Source of the DNA: Acetobacteraceae bacterium
Lineage (GTDB): Bacteria; Pseudomonadota; Alphaproteobacteria; Acetobacterales; Acetobacteraceae
Direction of reading: 5' to 3'
NCBI GenBank assembly: GCA_019750475.1
Contig: JAIEOO010000214.1
Location: forward strand, 1 to 53,472
DNA: 53,472 bases
The notes under the pieces are model-generated. The model was given only the letters and a program-made list of their open reading frames with translations. It was not told where the DNA came from and did no database searches. This document shows positions 7,963-16,649 of the stretch, piece after piece. How positions within the stretch are numbered: the stretch's first letter is position 1; each line of letters starts with the position of its first letter. A program made the position numbers and the translations under genes.

Positions 7963-8550
7963 ATGCGCCGCCTGATCCTCGCCGCCATCCTGTCCGTCCT
8001 GGCCTTGCCGGCCGCGGCGGAGCGCATCGTCGGCTGCCGCGCCGACCACGGCCCGGTGATCGCGGCCGCCTGGCGCGAGGCGGAGGCGCGGGTGGATGCG
8101 GCGATCCGCTTCCTCAACGCCAACCCGGACCATCCGCATGTGCGGGAGTGGTTCGGAACGACGCCCGCCCCGGCGATCCGGGGCGTCCTGAAGATCAGCC
8201 TCTACCGGTTGCAGCACGGGCGCCGGCCGGAGGTGGAGTGCCTGTCGGAGAAGGCTTGCGTCGGCGGCTTCTTCGCGACGGCCCGCTTCCAGCCGGAGCG
8301 GATCGGCCTCTGCCCCCGCTTCTTCGGGCCGGAGGGCCAGGTGGACCGGCGCTTCGGCATCCTGCTGCACGAGGTGACGCATCTCGCCGCCGGGACGCAG
8401 GATCGCGCCTACGGCCCCCGCGCCTCGCGCGAGCTGGCGCGGCGCAACCCGTCCGCGGCCGCGACCAACGCCGACAATTTCGAGTATTTCGTGGAGCTGC
8501 TGCCGGACGCCGCGGCCCCGCCCCCGGCCACGTCGAAGCAGCCGCGCTGA
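7963..8550 (+). CDS. Secreted M35-type (aspzincin) metallopeptidase
   Basis: A 195-residue exported protein. Residues 1-19 are a Sec signal (MRRLILAAILSVLALPAAA). The zinc motif HEVTH (136-140) is followed at once by GTQDRAYG (144-151), whose Asp is the third ligand in aspzincins (deuterolysin and lysine-specific endopeptidases). NADNFEYF (169-176) is the conserved C-terminal motif of the same family. Five Cys residues occur in the mature part, allowing disulfides. GAGGTGA precedes the ATG. The C-terminus is Pro/Ala-rich and disordered. It sits between an acyl-CoA dehydrogenase and a Bug gene, with no obvious metabolic link; it may simply share the transcript. The physiological substrate is unknown. 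Confidence 0.82.
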   Translation: MRRLILAAILSVLALPAAAERIVGCRADHGPVIAAAWREAEARVDAAIRFLNANPDHPHVREWFGTTPAPAIRGVLKISLYRLQHGRRPEVECLSEKACVGGFFATARFQPERIGLCPRFFGPEGQVDRRFGILLHEVTHLAAGTQDRAYGPRASRELARRNPSAAATNADNFEYFVELLPDAAAPPPATSKQPR

Positions 8551-8615
8551 TCGGCTCGCCAAGCCGCGGCCGGGATGGCAGAAGCGCGGCAGAAGACCAA
8601 ACTGGAGGAGCCTCC

Positions 8616-9584
8616 ATGACGCAGCTGTCCCGCCGGGCCCTGCTCGGTGCCGCCCTGGCCACGCCCGCCCTCGCGCAAGCCTGGCAGCCGAGCCGCACCG
8701 TCACCCTGCTGATCCCCTTCGCCGCCGGCGGAGCCACCGACGTGATGGGACGCCTCGCCGCCGGGCCGATGGCGCAGCGCCTCGGGCAGTCCGTCGTGGT
8801 CGAGAACATGCCGGGCGGCTCCGGCGCCGTCGCCGCGGCGCGGGTGGCCCGCAGCCCGGCTGACGGGCACATGCTGATCGTCGGCCATGTCGGCGTCTTC
8901 GCCTTCAACCAGCACCTGTTCAACCGCCTCGCCTACGACCCCATCAACGACTTCGTGCCGGTCGGCGAGATCGGCACCAACCCGATGGTGCTGCTGGTGT
9001 CGCGGCAGTCGGGCATCCAGAGCATCGCCCAGCTGCGGGAACGCGCCCGGACCGGGCGCATCACCATCGGCTCCTCGGGCGTCGGCACGACGCTGCACAT
9101 GGGCGGCGTGATGCTGCAGAAGGCGGTGGGCGGCCAGGGCGACCTGATCCCGTACCGGGGCGGCGGGCCGGCCATCAACGACCTCCACGCGGGCGTTCTC
9201 GACGTGGTGGTGGACCAGGCGATCACGGCCATCCCGGCCATGGACGGCGGCGCGCGCGCACTGGCCGTCACGGGGCCCCGCCGCCTGCCGCGCATCCCCG
9301 ACGTGCCGACGACGACGGAGGCGGGGCTGCCCGCGCTCGACCTCTCGGTGTGGAACATCATCGCCGCGCCGCGCGGCACGCCGGCCAACATCGTCAACAC
9401 CCTGGCGGAGGCGCTGAGCCACGCCCTCGACGACGCGACGGTGCGCCAGCGCTTCGCCACCTACTCGGCCATCGCGCCCGAGGGCGCGGCGCGCGGGCCC
9501 GAGGCGGCGGCCGCGCTCGTCCGGCGCGAGAGCCAGCGCTGGGGCGAGTTCATCCGCGGCGCCGGCATCGAGCGCGAAGGCTGA
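8616..9584 (+). CDS. Bug family (TctC-like) periplasmic substrate-binding protein 2
   Basis: A 322-residue Bug receptor with a Tat-like leader (SRRALLGAALATPALAQA), LLIPFAAGGATDVMGRL, VVVENMPGGSGAVAAARVA and LIPYRGGGPAINDLHAG. The ATG at 8616 follows TGGAGGAGCCTCC. Its stop is one base from the CaiB/BaiF start, so the two are tightly coupled: the receptor probably captures an acid that the CoA-transferase activates. The frame is open upstream, but the leader fixes the start. No cognate membrane subunits are present. Confidence 0.92.
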   Translation: MTQLSRRALLGAALATPALAQAWQPSRTVTLLIPFAAGGATDVMGRLAAGPMAQRLGQSVVVENMPGGSGAVAAARVARSPADGHMLIVGHVGVFAFNQHLFNRLAYDPINDFVPVGEIGTNPMVLLVSRQSGIQSIAQLRERARTGRITIGSSGVGTTLHMGGVMLQKAVGGQGDLIPYRGGGPAINDLHAGVLDVVVDQAITAIPAMDGGARALAVTGPRRLPRIPDVPTTTEAGLPALDLSVWNIIAAPRGTPANIVNTLAEALSHALDDATVRQRFATYSAIAPEGAARGPEAAAALVRRESQRWGEFIRGAGIEREG

Positions 9585-9585
9585 C

Positions 9586-10731
9586 ATGGCGGGCTCCAAG
9601 CCCCTCGCGGGCCTCCTCGTCGTCTCGATGGAGCAGGCGGTGGCCGCGCCGACCTGCTCGGTGAAGCTGGCCGACGCCGGTGCCCGCGTCATCAAGATCG
9701 AGCGCGCCGAGGGCGACTTCGCCCGCGGCTACGACGCCGCCTGCAACGGCCTCTCCACCTACTTCGTCTGGCTGAACCGGGGGAAGGAGAGCGTCGTCCT
9801 CGACATCAAGACGCCCGAGGACAAGGCGCTGCTCGCCGCGCTGCTGGCGAAGGCGGATGTGTTCATCCAGAATCTCGCGCCCGGCGCCATGGCGCGCGCC
9901 GGCTTCGGCTCGGCGGAGCTGCGCGCCAAGCACCCGCGCCTCATCACCGTGGACATCTCCGGCTACGGGGAGGAGGGCGAATACGCCGCGATGAAGGCCT
10001 ATGACCTGCTGGTCCAGGCCGAGAGCGGGCTCTGCGCCGTCACCGGCCGCGCCGAGGGGCCGGGCCGCGTCGGCGTGTCCGCCTGCGACATCGCCTGCGG
10101 GATGAACGCCCACGCCGCCGTGCTGGAGGCGCTGATCGAGCGCGGCATCACCGGGCGCGGCAAGGGCATCGCCGTCAGCCTGTTCGACGGCATGGCGGAT
10201 TGGATGAACGTGCCGCTCCTCTACTTCGAGGGCACGGGCAAGGCGCCGTCGCGCATCGGCCTGGCCCATCCCTCCATCTGCCCCTATGGCGCCTTCGACA
10301 CGGCCGATGGCGCGCTCGTGCTCATCTCCATCCAGAACGAGCGCGAATGGGCCGATCTCTGCGCGAAGTTCCTCGACGAGCCCGACCTGCCGCGGCGCGA
10401 GGGCTTTCGTTCCAACGTCGAGCGCGTGGCGAACCGGGCGATGGTGGACGCGCATGTGGCGGCGACGTTCCGAACGATGTCGAGGGATGCCTGCGCGCAA
10501 AAGCTGCGCGCGGCCAACGTGGCCTACGGCTTCGTCAACGGCGTGGACGGGCTCTCGACGCACCCGGCGCTGCGCCGGGTGACGCTGCAGACGGAGCGCG
10601 GCCCGGTGCCCGTGGCGGCCCCGGCCGCCCGCTTCGACGACGGCCCGCGCGAACTCGGCCCCGTGCCGTCGCTCGGCGCGCACACCGAGGCCGTGCGGCG
10701 CGAGTTCCGGCCCGCCGCGGCGGCGGAATGA
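9586..10731 (+). CDS. CaiB/BaiF family CoA-transferase
   Basis: A 381-residue class III CoA-transferase that moves CoA between carboxylic acids through an aspartyl-CoA thioester. The catalytic Asp is D140 in MKAYDLLVQAESG. LNRGKESVVLDIKTPEDKA and NLAPGAMARAGFG are typical N-terminal motifs, and HPALRRV lies in the small domain. Class III enzymes act on formyl-, succinyl-, carnitinyl-, mesaconyl- or itaconyl-type acids; the substrate cannot be read from sequence. The gene starts one base after a Bug receptor and lies downstream of an acyl-CoA dehydrogenase and upstream of an SDR. This is a plausible uptake, activation and oxidation route for an organic acid. Confidence 0.9.
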   Translation: MAGSKPLAGLLVVSMEQAVAAPTCSVKLADAGARVIKIERAEGDFARGYDAACNGLSTYFVWLNRGKESVVLDIKTPEDKALLAALLAKADVFIQNLAPGAMARAGFGSAELRAKHPRLITVDISGYGEEGEYAAMKAYDLLVQAESGLCAVTGRAEGPGRVGVSACDIACGMNAHAAVLEALIERGITGRGKGIAVSLFDGMADWMNVPLLYFEGTGKAPSRIGLAHPSICPYGAFDTADGALVLISIQNEREWADLCAKFLDEPDLPRREGFRSNVERVANRAMVDAHVAATFRTMSRDACAQKLRAANVAYGFVNGVDGLSTHPALRRVTLQTERGPVPVAAPAARFDDGPRELGPVPSLGAHTEAVRREFRPAAAAE

Positions 10732-10792
10732 CGGCCGCCGGTTCACGCCGCCGGGGCTTCGCCCGCCGGCGATCGGCGACGGGACAGGCGCG

Positions 10793-11533
10793 ATGAACGC
10801 CTACGACCTCGCCGGACAGGTGGCGGTCGTCACCGGGGGGGCGCGCGGCCTCGGCCTCGCCATCGCCGAGCGGCTGCTGGCGTCGGGCGCGCGTGTCTCG
10901 CTCTGGGACATGGACGGGACGGAGGCCGCCGCCCAGGCCAACCGCCTCGGCTGCCACGGCACGGCCTGCGACGTGACCGATCAGGCCTCGGTCGAGGCGG
11001 CGCTGGCCGGGACGGAAGCGGCGCTCGGCCCCGTCGGCACGCTCATCGCCAATGCCGGCATCACCGGGCCCAACCACCTGGCCGAGGACTATCCGGTGGA
11101 TGCGTGGCGCCGGGTGATCGAGGTGGACCTCATCGGCGTCTATCTCTGCTGCCGCGCGGTGCTGCCGGGGATGCGGGCGCGCGATTTCGGGCGGATCGTC
11201 GCCATCGCCTCGATCGCGGGGAAGGACGGCAACCCCAACGCCTCGGCCTATTCGGCGGCGAAGGCGGGCGTCATCGGCCTCGTGAAGTCGCTCGGCAAGG
11301 AAACGGCGATGACGGGCATCCGCGTCAACGCCATCACCCCCGCCGCCGTCGAGACCGAGCTGTTCCGGCAGATGACGGCGGAGCAGATCGCCTGGATGAA
11401 GTCGAAGATTCCCATGGGCCGCTTCGGCCTGCCGGGGGAGGTCGCGGAGATGGCGGCCTTCCTCTGCTCGCCGGGCGTCAGCTTCTCGACTGGCGCGGTG
11501 TTCGACTGCTCGGGCGGCCGCGCCGTCTACTGA
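10793..11533 (+). CDS. SDR family NAD(P)-dependent oxidoreductase
   Basis: A 246-residue classical short-chain dehydrogenase/reductase. The cofactor motif is TGGARGLG (14-21), NAG lies at 87-89 and the catalytic set is S140, Y153 and K157 (YSAAK). The C-terminus has NAITPAAVETELF, with Pro-Ala in place of the commoner PG. Asp residues after beta-2 (LWDMDG) favour NAD(H). It resembles FabG-like and 3-hydroxyacyl- or polyol-type dehydrogenases; the substrate is unresolved. It is the last plus-strand gene of the catabolic run, and its 3' end overlaps the 3' end of convergent truA by seven bases. Confidence 0.9.
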   Translation: MNAYDLAGQVAVVTGGARGLGLAIAERLLASGARVSLWDMDGTEAAAQANRLGCHGTACDVTDQASVEAALAGTEAALGPVGTLIANAGITGPNHLAEDYPVDAWRRVIEVDLIGVYLCCRAVLPGMRARDFGRIVAIASIAGKDGNPNASAYSAAKAGVIGLVKSLGKETAMTGIRVNAITPAAVETELFRQMTAEQIAWMKSKIPMGRFGLPGEVAEMAAFLCSPGVSFSTGAVFDCSGGRAVY

Positions 11534-12294
11534 AACTGCCAGGGCAGCTCGTCCGGGTAGTCCACGCTCACGAAGGTCAGGCCCTCGGGCGGGGCGGTCT
11601 GGCCGGCCAGGCGCCGGTCCCGCCCGTCCAGCACGGCGCGCGGCCAGGAGACGGGCCGGCGCCCCAGCCCGACCTCGACCAGCGTGCCGACGAGGTTGCG
11701 CACCTGATGGTGCAGGAAGGACCGCGCCTCGGCGCGGATCACCACCTCCTCGCCCGCCCGCGTCACGTCGAGCCGGTCGAGGGTGCGCAGCGCCGACTCC
11801 GCCTGGCAGGAGGCCGCCCGGTACGCCGAGAAGTCGTGCCTGCCGAGGAGCCCCTGCGCCGCCTCGTGCATCGCCGCGGCGTCGAGCGGGCGCGGATGGT
11901 GCCAGACGAGCCCCGCCTCCAGCGCCGGCCGCGCGGCGCGGTTCAGGATGCGGTAGCGGTAGCGGCGCTTCACCGCCGAGAAGCGGGCGGACCACCCTTC
12001 GGGCACGGCGGCCGCCGCGCGCACGCTCATCGGGTGCGGCTTGGTGTGGAAGTCGAGCGCGGCGCGGATGCGGGCGGGCGGCAGCTCCGCCGCGACGGCC
12101 AGTTCCACCACCTGCCCCTCGGCATGGACGCCGCTGTCGGTGCGCCCCGCCGCCACGGCCACGGGCTCCACCCCGTTGTTGAGCTTCGCCGCCGCCTCCT
12201 CCAGCACCTGCTGCACGCTGACCAGGCCGGGCTGGCGCTGCCACCCGACGAAGCCCGCGCCGTGATAGGCGATCAGCAGCCCGACCCTGGTCAA
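11527..12294 (-). CDS. truA: tRNA pseudouridine(38-40) synthase TruA
   Basis: A 255-residue TruA enzyme that isomerises U38, U39 and U40 in the anticodon stem. The catalytic Asp is D53 in GRTDSGVHA (50-58). The start [21 protein letters not shown] and [13 protein letters not shown] are also diagnostic. It is the third gene of the minus-strand run def-fmt-truA, and its start overlaps the fmt stop by four bases. It ends in TAG and converges with the SDR gene, overlapping it by seven bases with no room for a terminator between them. Confidence 0.95.
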   Translation of the reverse strand: MTRVGLLIAYHGAGFVGWQRQPGLVSVQQVLEEAAAKLNNGVEPVAVAAGRTDSGVHAEGQVVELAVAAELPPARIRAALDFHTKPHPMSVRAAAAVPEGWSARFSAVKRRYRYRILNRAARPALEAGLVWHHPRPLDAAAMHEAAQGLLGRHDFSAYRAASCQAESALRTLDRLDVTRAGEEVVIRAEARSFLHHQVRNLVGTLVEVGLGRRPVSWPRAVLDGRDRRLAGQTAPPEGLTFVSVDYPDELPWQFQ

Positions 12295-13199
12295 GCGAGG
12301 CGCGTGCCCGGGCGCAGGGCGTAGCCGCGCCGAAACGCCTCGGCGTCCGCCGCGCCGCGGCCGGCCCGCTGGATACGCGTGACGGCGAGCGCCCCTTCCC
12401 CGCAGGCCACGCGCAGGCCCGGTCCGGGGAGGACCTCTCCGGGCGCGCCGGAGCCCTCGCAGGGCTCGGCGGCCAGGATGCGCAGCACCTCCTCGCCGTG
12501 GCGCGTGGTGGTGCCGGGCCAGGGGTTCAGCGCCCGCACGCGACGGTCCAGCACGGCGGCAGGCCGCGCCCAGTCGAGCGCCGCATCGGCCTTGGTGAGC
12601 TTGGGCGCGTAGGTCGCGCCGTCCTCCGGCTGGGGCTGCGCGGGCGGATCCTGCGCCAGCGCCTCCAGGATCAGCCGCGCGCCCATCGCCGCCAGCGCGT
12701 CGTGCAACTCGGGCGTGGTGGCGCGCGGGCCGATGGCGACGCGGTCCTTCAGCAGCATGGGCCCGGTGTCGAGGCCTTCCTCCATCCGCATGATGGTGAT
12801 GCCCGTCTCGGCATCGCCCGCCAGGATCGCGGCGTGGATGGGCGCCGCGCCGCGCCAGCGCGGCAGCAGGCTCGCATGGATGTTGAGGCAGCCGCGGCGC
12901 GGCGCCTCCAGCATGGCGGGCGGCAGGATCAGCCCGTAGGCGGCGACGACCGCGGCGTCGAGGTCGAGGGCGCGGAAGGCCGCGTGCTCCGCCTCGTCGC
13001 GCCGGACGCGCGCCGGCGTGCGGACGGGCAGCCCGAGTTCCAGCGCGGCGCGGTGCACCGGGCAGGGCGTCTCCTTCTGGCCGCGATGGGCCGGCCGCGG
13101 CGGCTGGGCGTAGACGCAGGCGATCTCATGCCCGGCCGCGTGCAGGGCGCGGAGCGCCGGCACGGCGAAATCGGGGCTGCCCATGAAGGCGAGGCGCAT
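12291..13199 (-). CDS. fmt: Methionyl-tRNA formyltransferase
   Basis: A 302-residue enzyme that formylates initiator Met-tRNA using 10-formyl-THF. The formyl-transfer core [16 protein letters not shown] (106-121) contains catalytic Asn106 and His108; Asp144 is in [10 protein letters not shown]. These numbers match the E. coli enzyme. [19 protein letters not shown] is the Rossmann start. The C-terminal OB domain for tRNA is present. It lies two bases downstream of def, giving the usual pairing of formylation and deformylation, and overlaps truA by four bases. Confidence 0.96.
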   Translation of the reverse strand: MRLAFMGSPDFAVPALRALHAAGHEIACVYAQPPRPAHRGQKETPCPVHRAALELGLPVRTPARVRRDEAEHAAFRALDLDAAVVAAYGLILPPAMLEAPRRGCLNIHASLLPRWRGAAPIHAAILAGDAETGITIMRMEEGLDTGPMLLKDRVAIGPRATTPELHDALAAMGARLILEALAQDPPAQPQPEDGATYAPKLTKADAALDWARPAAVLDRRVRALNPWPGTTTRHGEEVLRILAAEPCEGSGAPGEVLPGPGLRVACGEGALAVTRIQRAGRGAADAEAFRRGYALRPGTRLA

Positions 13200-13201
13200 C
13201 G

Positions 13202-13732
13202 TCAGTCCTCGCGCGCCTTGGCCTTCTGCTCCTTCGCGAGCTTGCGCAGCAGCATGTTGCGCTTCAGCGCCGAGAGGTAGTCCACGAAGAGCTTCCCATC
13301 GAGGTGATCCACCTCGTGCTGGAGGCAGGTGGCGAGCAGCCCGTCGGCCTCCATCTCGCGCTTGGTGCCGTCCAGCTCCTGCCAGCGGGCCTTCACCCGT
13401 GCCGGACGCTCGACATCGGCGTATTGGCCGGGCAGCGAGAGGCAGCCTTCCTCCCGCACCTCCCTCTCCTGGCTGACGGCGACGATCTCAGGGTTGACCA
13501 GCACCATCGGGGCGCGCGGCTCGTCCTTGCCGGCGAGGTCCACCACGACGAGGCGCAGCAGCTCCCCCAGCTGCGGCGCGGCGAGGCCGATGCCGGGCGC
13601 GGCATACATCGAGGCCAGCATCCGCGGCGCCAGCGCGCGGACCGCGTCGGCATCGGCAGCGGTGACCGGCCGCGCCTTCTGCCGCAGCCGCGCGTCGGGA
13701 AAGATCAGGATGGGGAGGAGTTCGTCGGCCAT
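13202..13732 (-). CDS. def: Peptide deformylase
   Basis: A 176-residue metallo-deformylase that removes the N-formyl group from nascent proteins. All three family motifs are intact: GIGLAAPQ (47-54), EGCLSL (95-100, Cys metal ligand) and QHEVDHLDG (138-146, two His ligands and the catalytic Glu). I set the start at the ATG at 13732 ([16 protein letters not shown]), where homologs begin. The frame extends 19 codons further upstream without family resemblance, and the Shine-Dalgarno before 13732 is poor. It heads the def-fmt-truA operon and diverges from hsp20. Confidence 0.95.
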   Translation of the reverse strand: MADELLPILIFPDARLRQKARPVTAADADAVRALAPRMLASMYAAPGIGLAAPQLGELLRLVVVDLAGKDEPRAPMVLVNPEIVAVSQEREVREEGCLSLPGQYADVERPARVKARWQELDGTKREMEADGLLATCLQHEVDHLDGKLFVDYLSALKRNMLLRKLAKEQKAKARED

Positions 13733-13877
13733 GGGTGAGCCGGGAGGTAGCGCCGCGGGCCCCTTGCCGCAACTCGCGCGGCTTTCCATGTTGCGGTCAA
13801 GCCCCGCCTCGGTGAGGGGGGATGACCGCGCCGCCCGCTGGTCCCTGGGGGCGCCTGCTCCGGAGGTTTCCGCCCTG

Positions 13878-14333
13878 ATGTCCCGCCCCTCCGTCTTCGG
13901 ATCGCCCCTCTTCCTCGGCTTCGATCATCTCGAGCAGATGCTCGACCGGGTGCAGAAGAACGCCGACGGCTACCCGCCGTACAACATCGAGCAGCTCGGC
14001 CAGGCGCGGCTGCGGATCACGCTCGCCGTCGCCGGCTTCTCGATGGACGACCTCGCCATCACGCAGGAGGACAACCAGCTTGTCATCCGCGGCCGCCAGC
14101 GCGACGAGAGCGAGGGGCGCGTCTTCCTCCACCGCGGCATCGCCGCGCGGCAGTTCCAGCGCGCCTTCGTGCTGGCCGAGGGGATCGAGGTGGAAGGCGC
14201 CTTCCTCGACAACGGGCTGCTGCACATCGACCTGATGCGTCCCATGCCGGAGGTGCGGGTCCGCAACATCCCCATTGCCCGCGCCACCACCGGCGCGCCG
14301 CAGCGGCTCCGCCCCGTGCCCAGGGAAGATTGA
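13878..14333 (+). CDS. Small heat-shock protein of the Hsp20/IbpA family
   Basis: A 151-residue alpha-crystallin-type chaperone that holds unfolded proteins. The start MSRPSVFGSPLFLGFDHLEQ and the YPPYNIEQ stretch resemble IbpA and HspH-type class A proteins. The crystallin domain runs from LRITLAVAGF to the end of the LLHIDLMRP strand and includes the hallmark A-x-x-x-N-G-L pattern as AFLDNGLLHIDL. A CGGAGG ribosome site precedes the ATG. I saw neither a clear sigma-32 promoter nor a convincing ROSE-type thermometer in the 145-base gap from def. The long inverted repeat starts directly after its stop. Confidence 0.92.
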   Translation: MSRPSVFGSPLFLGFDHLEQMLDRVQKNADGYPPYNIEQLGQARLRITLAVAGFSMDDLAITQEDNQLVIRGRQRDESEGRVFLHRGIAARQFQRAFVLAEGIEVEGAFLDNGLLHIDLMRPMPEVRVRNIPIARATTGAPQRLRPVPRED

Positions 14334-14334
14334 T

Positions 14335-14722
14335 CCCCACGACAGTTTTCCGCTCCACTCCGCTGCGCTCCGTTCCGCGAAAAACCGCCGCGGGGGCCCC
14401 GTTTGGCGCCATCGTCTGCTAAGGGGCACTCGTTGGCGCGGCAAAGCCGCGCCGCCGACCGAAGCGGCCCGTGGATCGCGGACGTCCGTGCTACCGGTGC
14501 GACCGAATGCTGATTGGCCGCGGGCTAGCCGTTAGACGCCTCACCGCCTTCGTTTCCGCCGGCGCCGCGGACGCCCGCGATCCGAGGCCCGGTCCGGTCG
14601 GCGGCGCGGCTTTGCCGCGCCAACGGGTGCCTGCCCGCAAGACGTAGCACCAATCCGGGGCCCCCGCGGCGACTTCGGCCGGAGCGGAGCGAAGCGCAGC
14701 GTAGGGCGAAGGCGTCGTGGGG
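14335..14722. repeat. Long imperfect inverted repeat (156-bp arms) between convergent genes
   Basis: Arms at 14335-14490 and 14567-14722 are equal in length and match imperfectly as reverse complements across their whole length, around a 76-base core. Strongly matching blocks include CCCCACGAC at the outer ends, CGCCGCGGGGGCCCC, and CGTTGGCGCGGCAAAGCC. Each arm also carries its own hairpin (GGCGCGGC-AAA-GCCGCGCC at 14435-14453 and its mirror at 14603-14621). It fills the 392-base gap between the hsp20 and gcl stop codons almost exactly. I found no open frame of note in it. Confidence 0.8.
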
Positions 14723-14725
14723 ATG

Positions 14726-16489
14726 CTACTCCGCTGCCATCGCGGGCACGTCGAGGACCTCCTCGAACTCGTTGACCGCGTTGATCTCGGTGCCCATCGA
14801 GATGTTGGTCACGCGCTCCAGGATGAACTCGATGACGACCGGCACCTGGTGCTCGTCCATCAGGGCGCGGGCGCGGTCGAATGCCTCGGCGAACTCGTTG
14901 GGCGACTTCACCCGGATGGCCTTGCAGCCGAGGCCCTCGGCGACGGCCACGTGGTCCACGCCGTAGCCCGGCTCGGCGTCGCCCGCGGCGTTGACGTTGT
15001 CGAAGGCGAGGCTGACCTCGAAATCCATCTGCAGGCCGCGCTGCGCCTGGCGGATGAGGCCGAGATAGGAGTTGTTCACCACCACGTGCAGATAGGGCAG
15101 CTTGTGCTGCGCGCCGACCGCCAGCTCCTCGATCAGGAACTGGAAGTCGTAGTCGCCGGAGATGGCGACGATCTCCTTCTCCGGCAGGGCGGCGCGCACG
15201 CCGAGGGCCGCGGGAAGCGTCCAGCCGAGCGGCCCCGCCTGGCCGCAATTGATCCAGTTGCGCGGCTGGTACACGCGCAGCAGCTGCGCCGCCATGATCT
15301 GCGAGTTGCCGATGGTTGTGACGAAGCAGGTGTCCCGACCGAAGGCGGCGTTGATCTCCTGGAAGACGCGCTGCGGCTTGAGCGGCACCTGGTCGAAATG
15401 CGTCCTGCGCTGCATGGTCCGCTTGCGGTGCAGGCATTCGGCCGCCCAGGCGCTGCGGTCGGGCAGGGTTCCGGCGGCTGCCATCTCCCGCGCCACCTCG
15501 ACGAACAGGGCGAGCGCGGCGCCGGCGTCGGAGACGATGCCGAAATCGGGCGCGAAGACGCGGCCGATCTGCGTCGGCTCGATGTCCACATGGATGAAGC
15601 GCCGCCCGGCCGTGTAGGTCTCGACGCTGCCGGTGTGGCGGTTCGCCCACCGGTTGCCGATGCCGAGGACGAAGTCGGCGGCGAGCATGGTGGCGTTGCC
15701 GTAGCGATGGCTGGTCTGGAGCCCGCACATCCCCGCCATCAGCGGGTGGTCATCGGGGATGGAGCCCCAGCCCATCAGCGTCGGGATGACGGGGATGCCG
15801 GTGACCTCGGCGAATTCGGTCAGCAGCTCCGACGCATCGGCGTTGATGACGCCGCCGCCCGCGACGATCAGCGGGCGCTCGGCCGTCGCCAGCATCGCCA
15901 TGGCGCGTTCCACCTGCGCCCGCGTCGCGGCGGGCTTGTAGACCGGCAGCGGGGCGTAGGTCCCGATGTCGAACTCGATCTCCGCGAGCTGCACGTCGAG
16001 CGGCAGGTCGATCAGCACCGGCCCGGGCCGGCCCGAGCGCATGACGTGGAAGGCCTTCTGGATGGCCATCGGCACCTGGTAGGGCTCCATCACCGTGGTC
16101 GCCCATTTCGTCACGGGTGCGGCGATGGCGGCGATGTCCACCGCCTGGAAATCCTCCTTGTGCAGCTTGGCGCGCGGTGCCTGGCCGGTGATGCACAGGA
16201 TGGGGATGCTGTCGGCGATGGCGGAGTAGAGGCCGGTGATCATGTCCGTGCCCGCCGGGCCCGAGGTGCCGATGCACAGCCCGATATTGCCCGGGGCGGC
16301 GCGGGTGTAGCCCTCGGCCATGTGGGACGCGCCTTCGACGTGGCGCGCCAGCACGTGGCGGATCGTCCCGCGCCGGTGCATCGCCGAATAGAACGGGTTG
16401 ATGGCGGCCCCCGGGACGCCGAAGCCGCAGGTGATCCCCTCCCGCTCCAGCACCAGCACCGCCGCATCCACTGCCCGCATCCGCGCCAT
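14726..16489 (-). CDS. gcl: Glyoxylate carboligase (tartronate-semialdehyde synthase)
   Basis: A 587-residue ThDP- and FAD-dependent enzyme that condenses two glyoxylates to tartronate semialdehyde with CO2 release, in the glycerate pathway of glyoxylate, allantoin or glycolate use. [14 protein letters not shown] and [17 protein letters not shown] match Gcl closely; Val51 replaces the Glu conserved in other ThDP enzymes, the known hallmark of Gcl. [18 protein letters not shown] and [14 protein letters not shown] (the ThDP-Mg motif, with GDYDF) are intact. AGGAGATCACC precedes the ATG. It is divergent from an IclR regulator, which probably controls it; hyi and glxR are not present nearby. Confidence 0.95.
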   Translation of the reverse strand: MARMRAVDAAVLVLEREGITCGFGVPGAAINPFYSAMHRRGTIRHVLARHVEGASHMAEGYTRAAPGNIGLCIGTSGPAGTDMITGLYSAIADSIPILCITGQAPRAKLHKEDFQAVDIAAIAAPVTKWATTVMEPYQVPMAIQKAFHVMRSGRPGPVLIDLPLDVQLAEIEFDIGTYAPLPVYKPAATRAQVERAMAMLATAERPLIVAGGGVINADASELLTEFAEVTGIPVIPTLMGWGSIPDDHPLMAGMCGLQTSHRYGNATMLAADFVLGIGNRWANRHTGSVETYTAGRRFIHVDIEPTQIGRVFAPDFGIVSDAGAALALFVEVAREMAAAGTLPDRSAWAAECLHRKRTMQRRTHFDQVPLKPQRVFQEINAAFGRDTCFVTTIGNSQIMAAQLLRVYQPRNWINCGQAGPLGWTLPAALGVRAALPEKEIVAISGDYDFQFLIEELAVGAQHKLPYLHVVVNNSYLGLIRQAQRGLQMDFEVSLAFDNVNAAGDAEPGYGVDHVAVAEGLGCKAIRVKSPNEFAEAFDRARALMDEHQVPVVIEFILERVTNISMGTEINAVNEFEEVLDVPAMAAE

Positions 16490-16570
16490 GGTGATCTCCT
16501 CTCGGGTTTCCCTGGGCGTTTGAATGACACGCTGACCAGCGAACGGGCAATTTTTTCAGAAGTCTTTTTT

Positions 16571-16649
16571 GCGATGCGGAAAAATCGCGGCGGACGCTTG
16601 GGATTCCTTGCGAAAAGGTTTTTCGCCGCGATAGATTTTTCCGGATGCC
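16571..16649. promoter_or_regulatory. Nested palindromes in the gcl/IclR divergent promoter region
   Basis: The 155-base gap is the most AT-rich stretch around. Its centre is the palindrome GCGAAAA-GGT-TTTTCGC (16610-16626). Around it lie two facing near-copies: GCGATGCGGAAAAATC at 16571-16586 and, on the opposite strand, GCATCCGGAAAAATC followed by TATCGCGGCG, ending at 16649. The layout fits cooperative binding by a dimeric regulator such as the adjacent IclR protein. A weak promoter for the regulator, TTGCGA (16608-16613) with an AT-rich -10-like ATAGAT (16631-16636), falls on top of the palindrome, consistent with autoregulation. Confidence 0.5.

Noticed and set aside
13733-13877. ROSE-type RNA thermometer or sigma-32 promoter before hsp20
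   Set aside because: No U-(U/C)-G-C-U element pairing with the ribosome site and no good CTTGAA/CCCCAT pair were found.
14335-14722. Insertion sequence
   Set aside because: The inverted arms enclose only 76 bases with no open frame, and no target duplication is evident.
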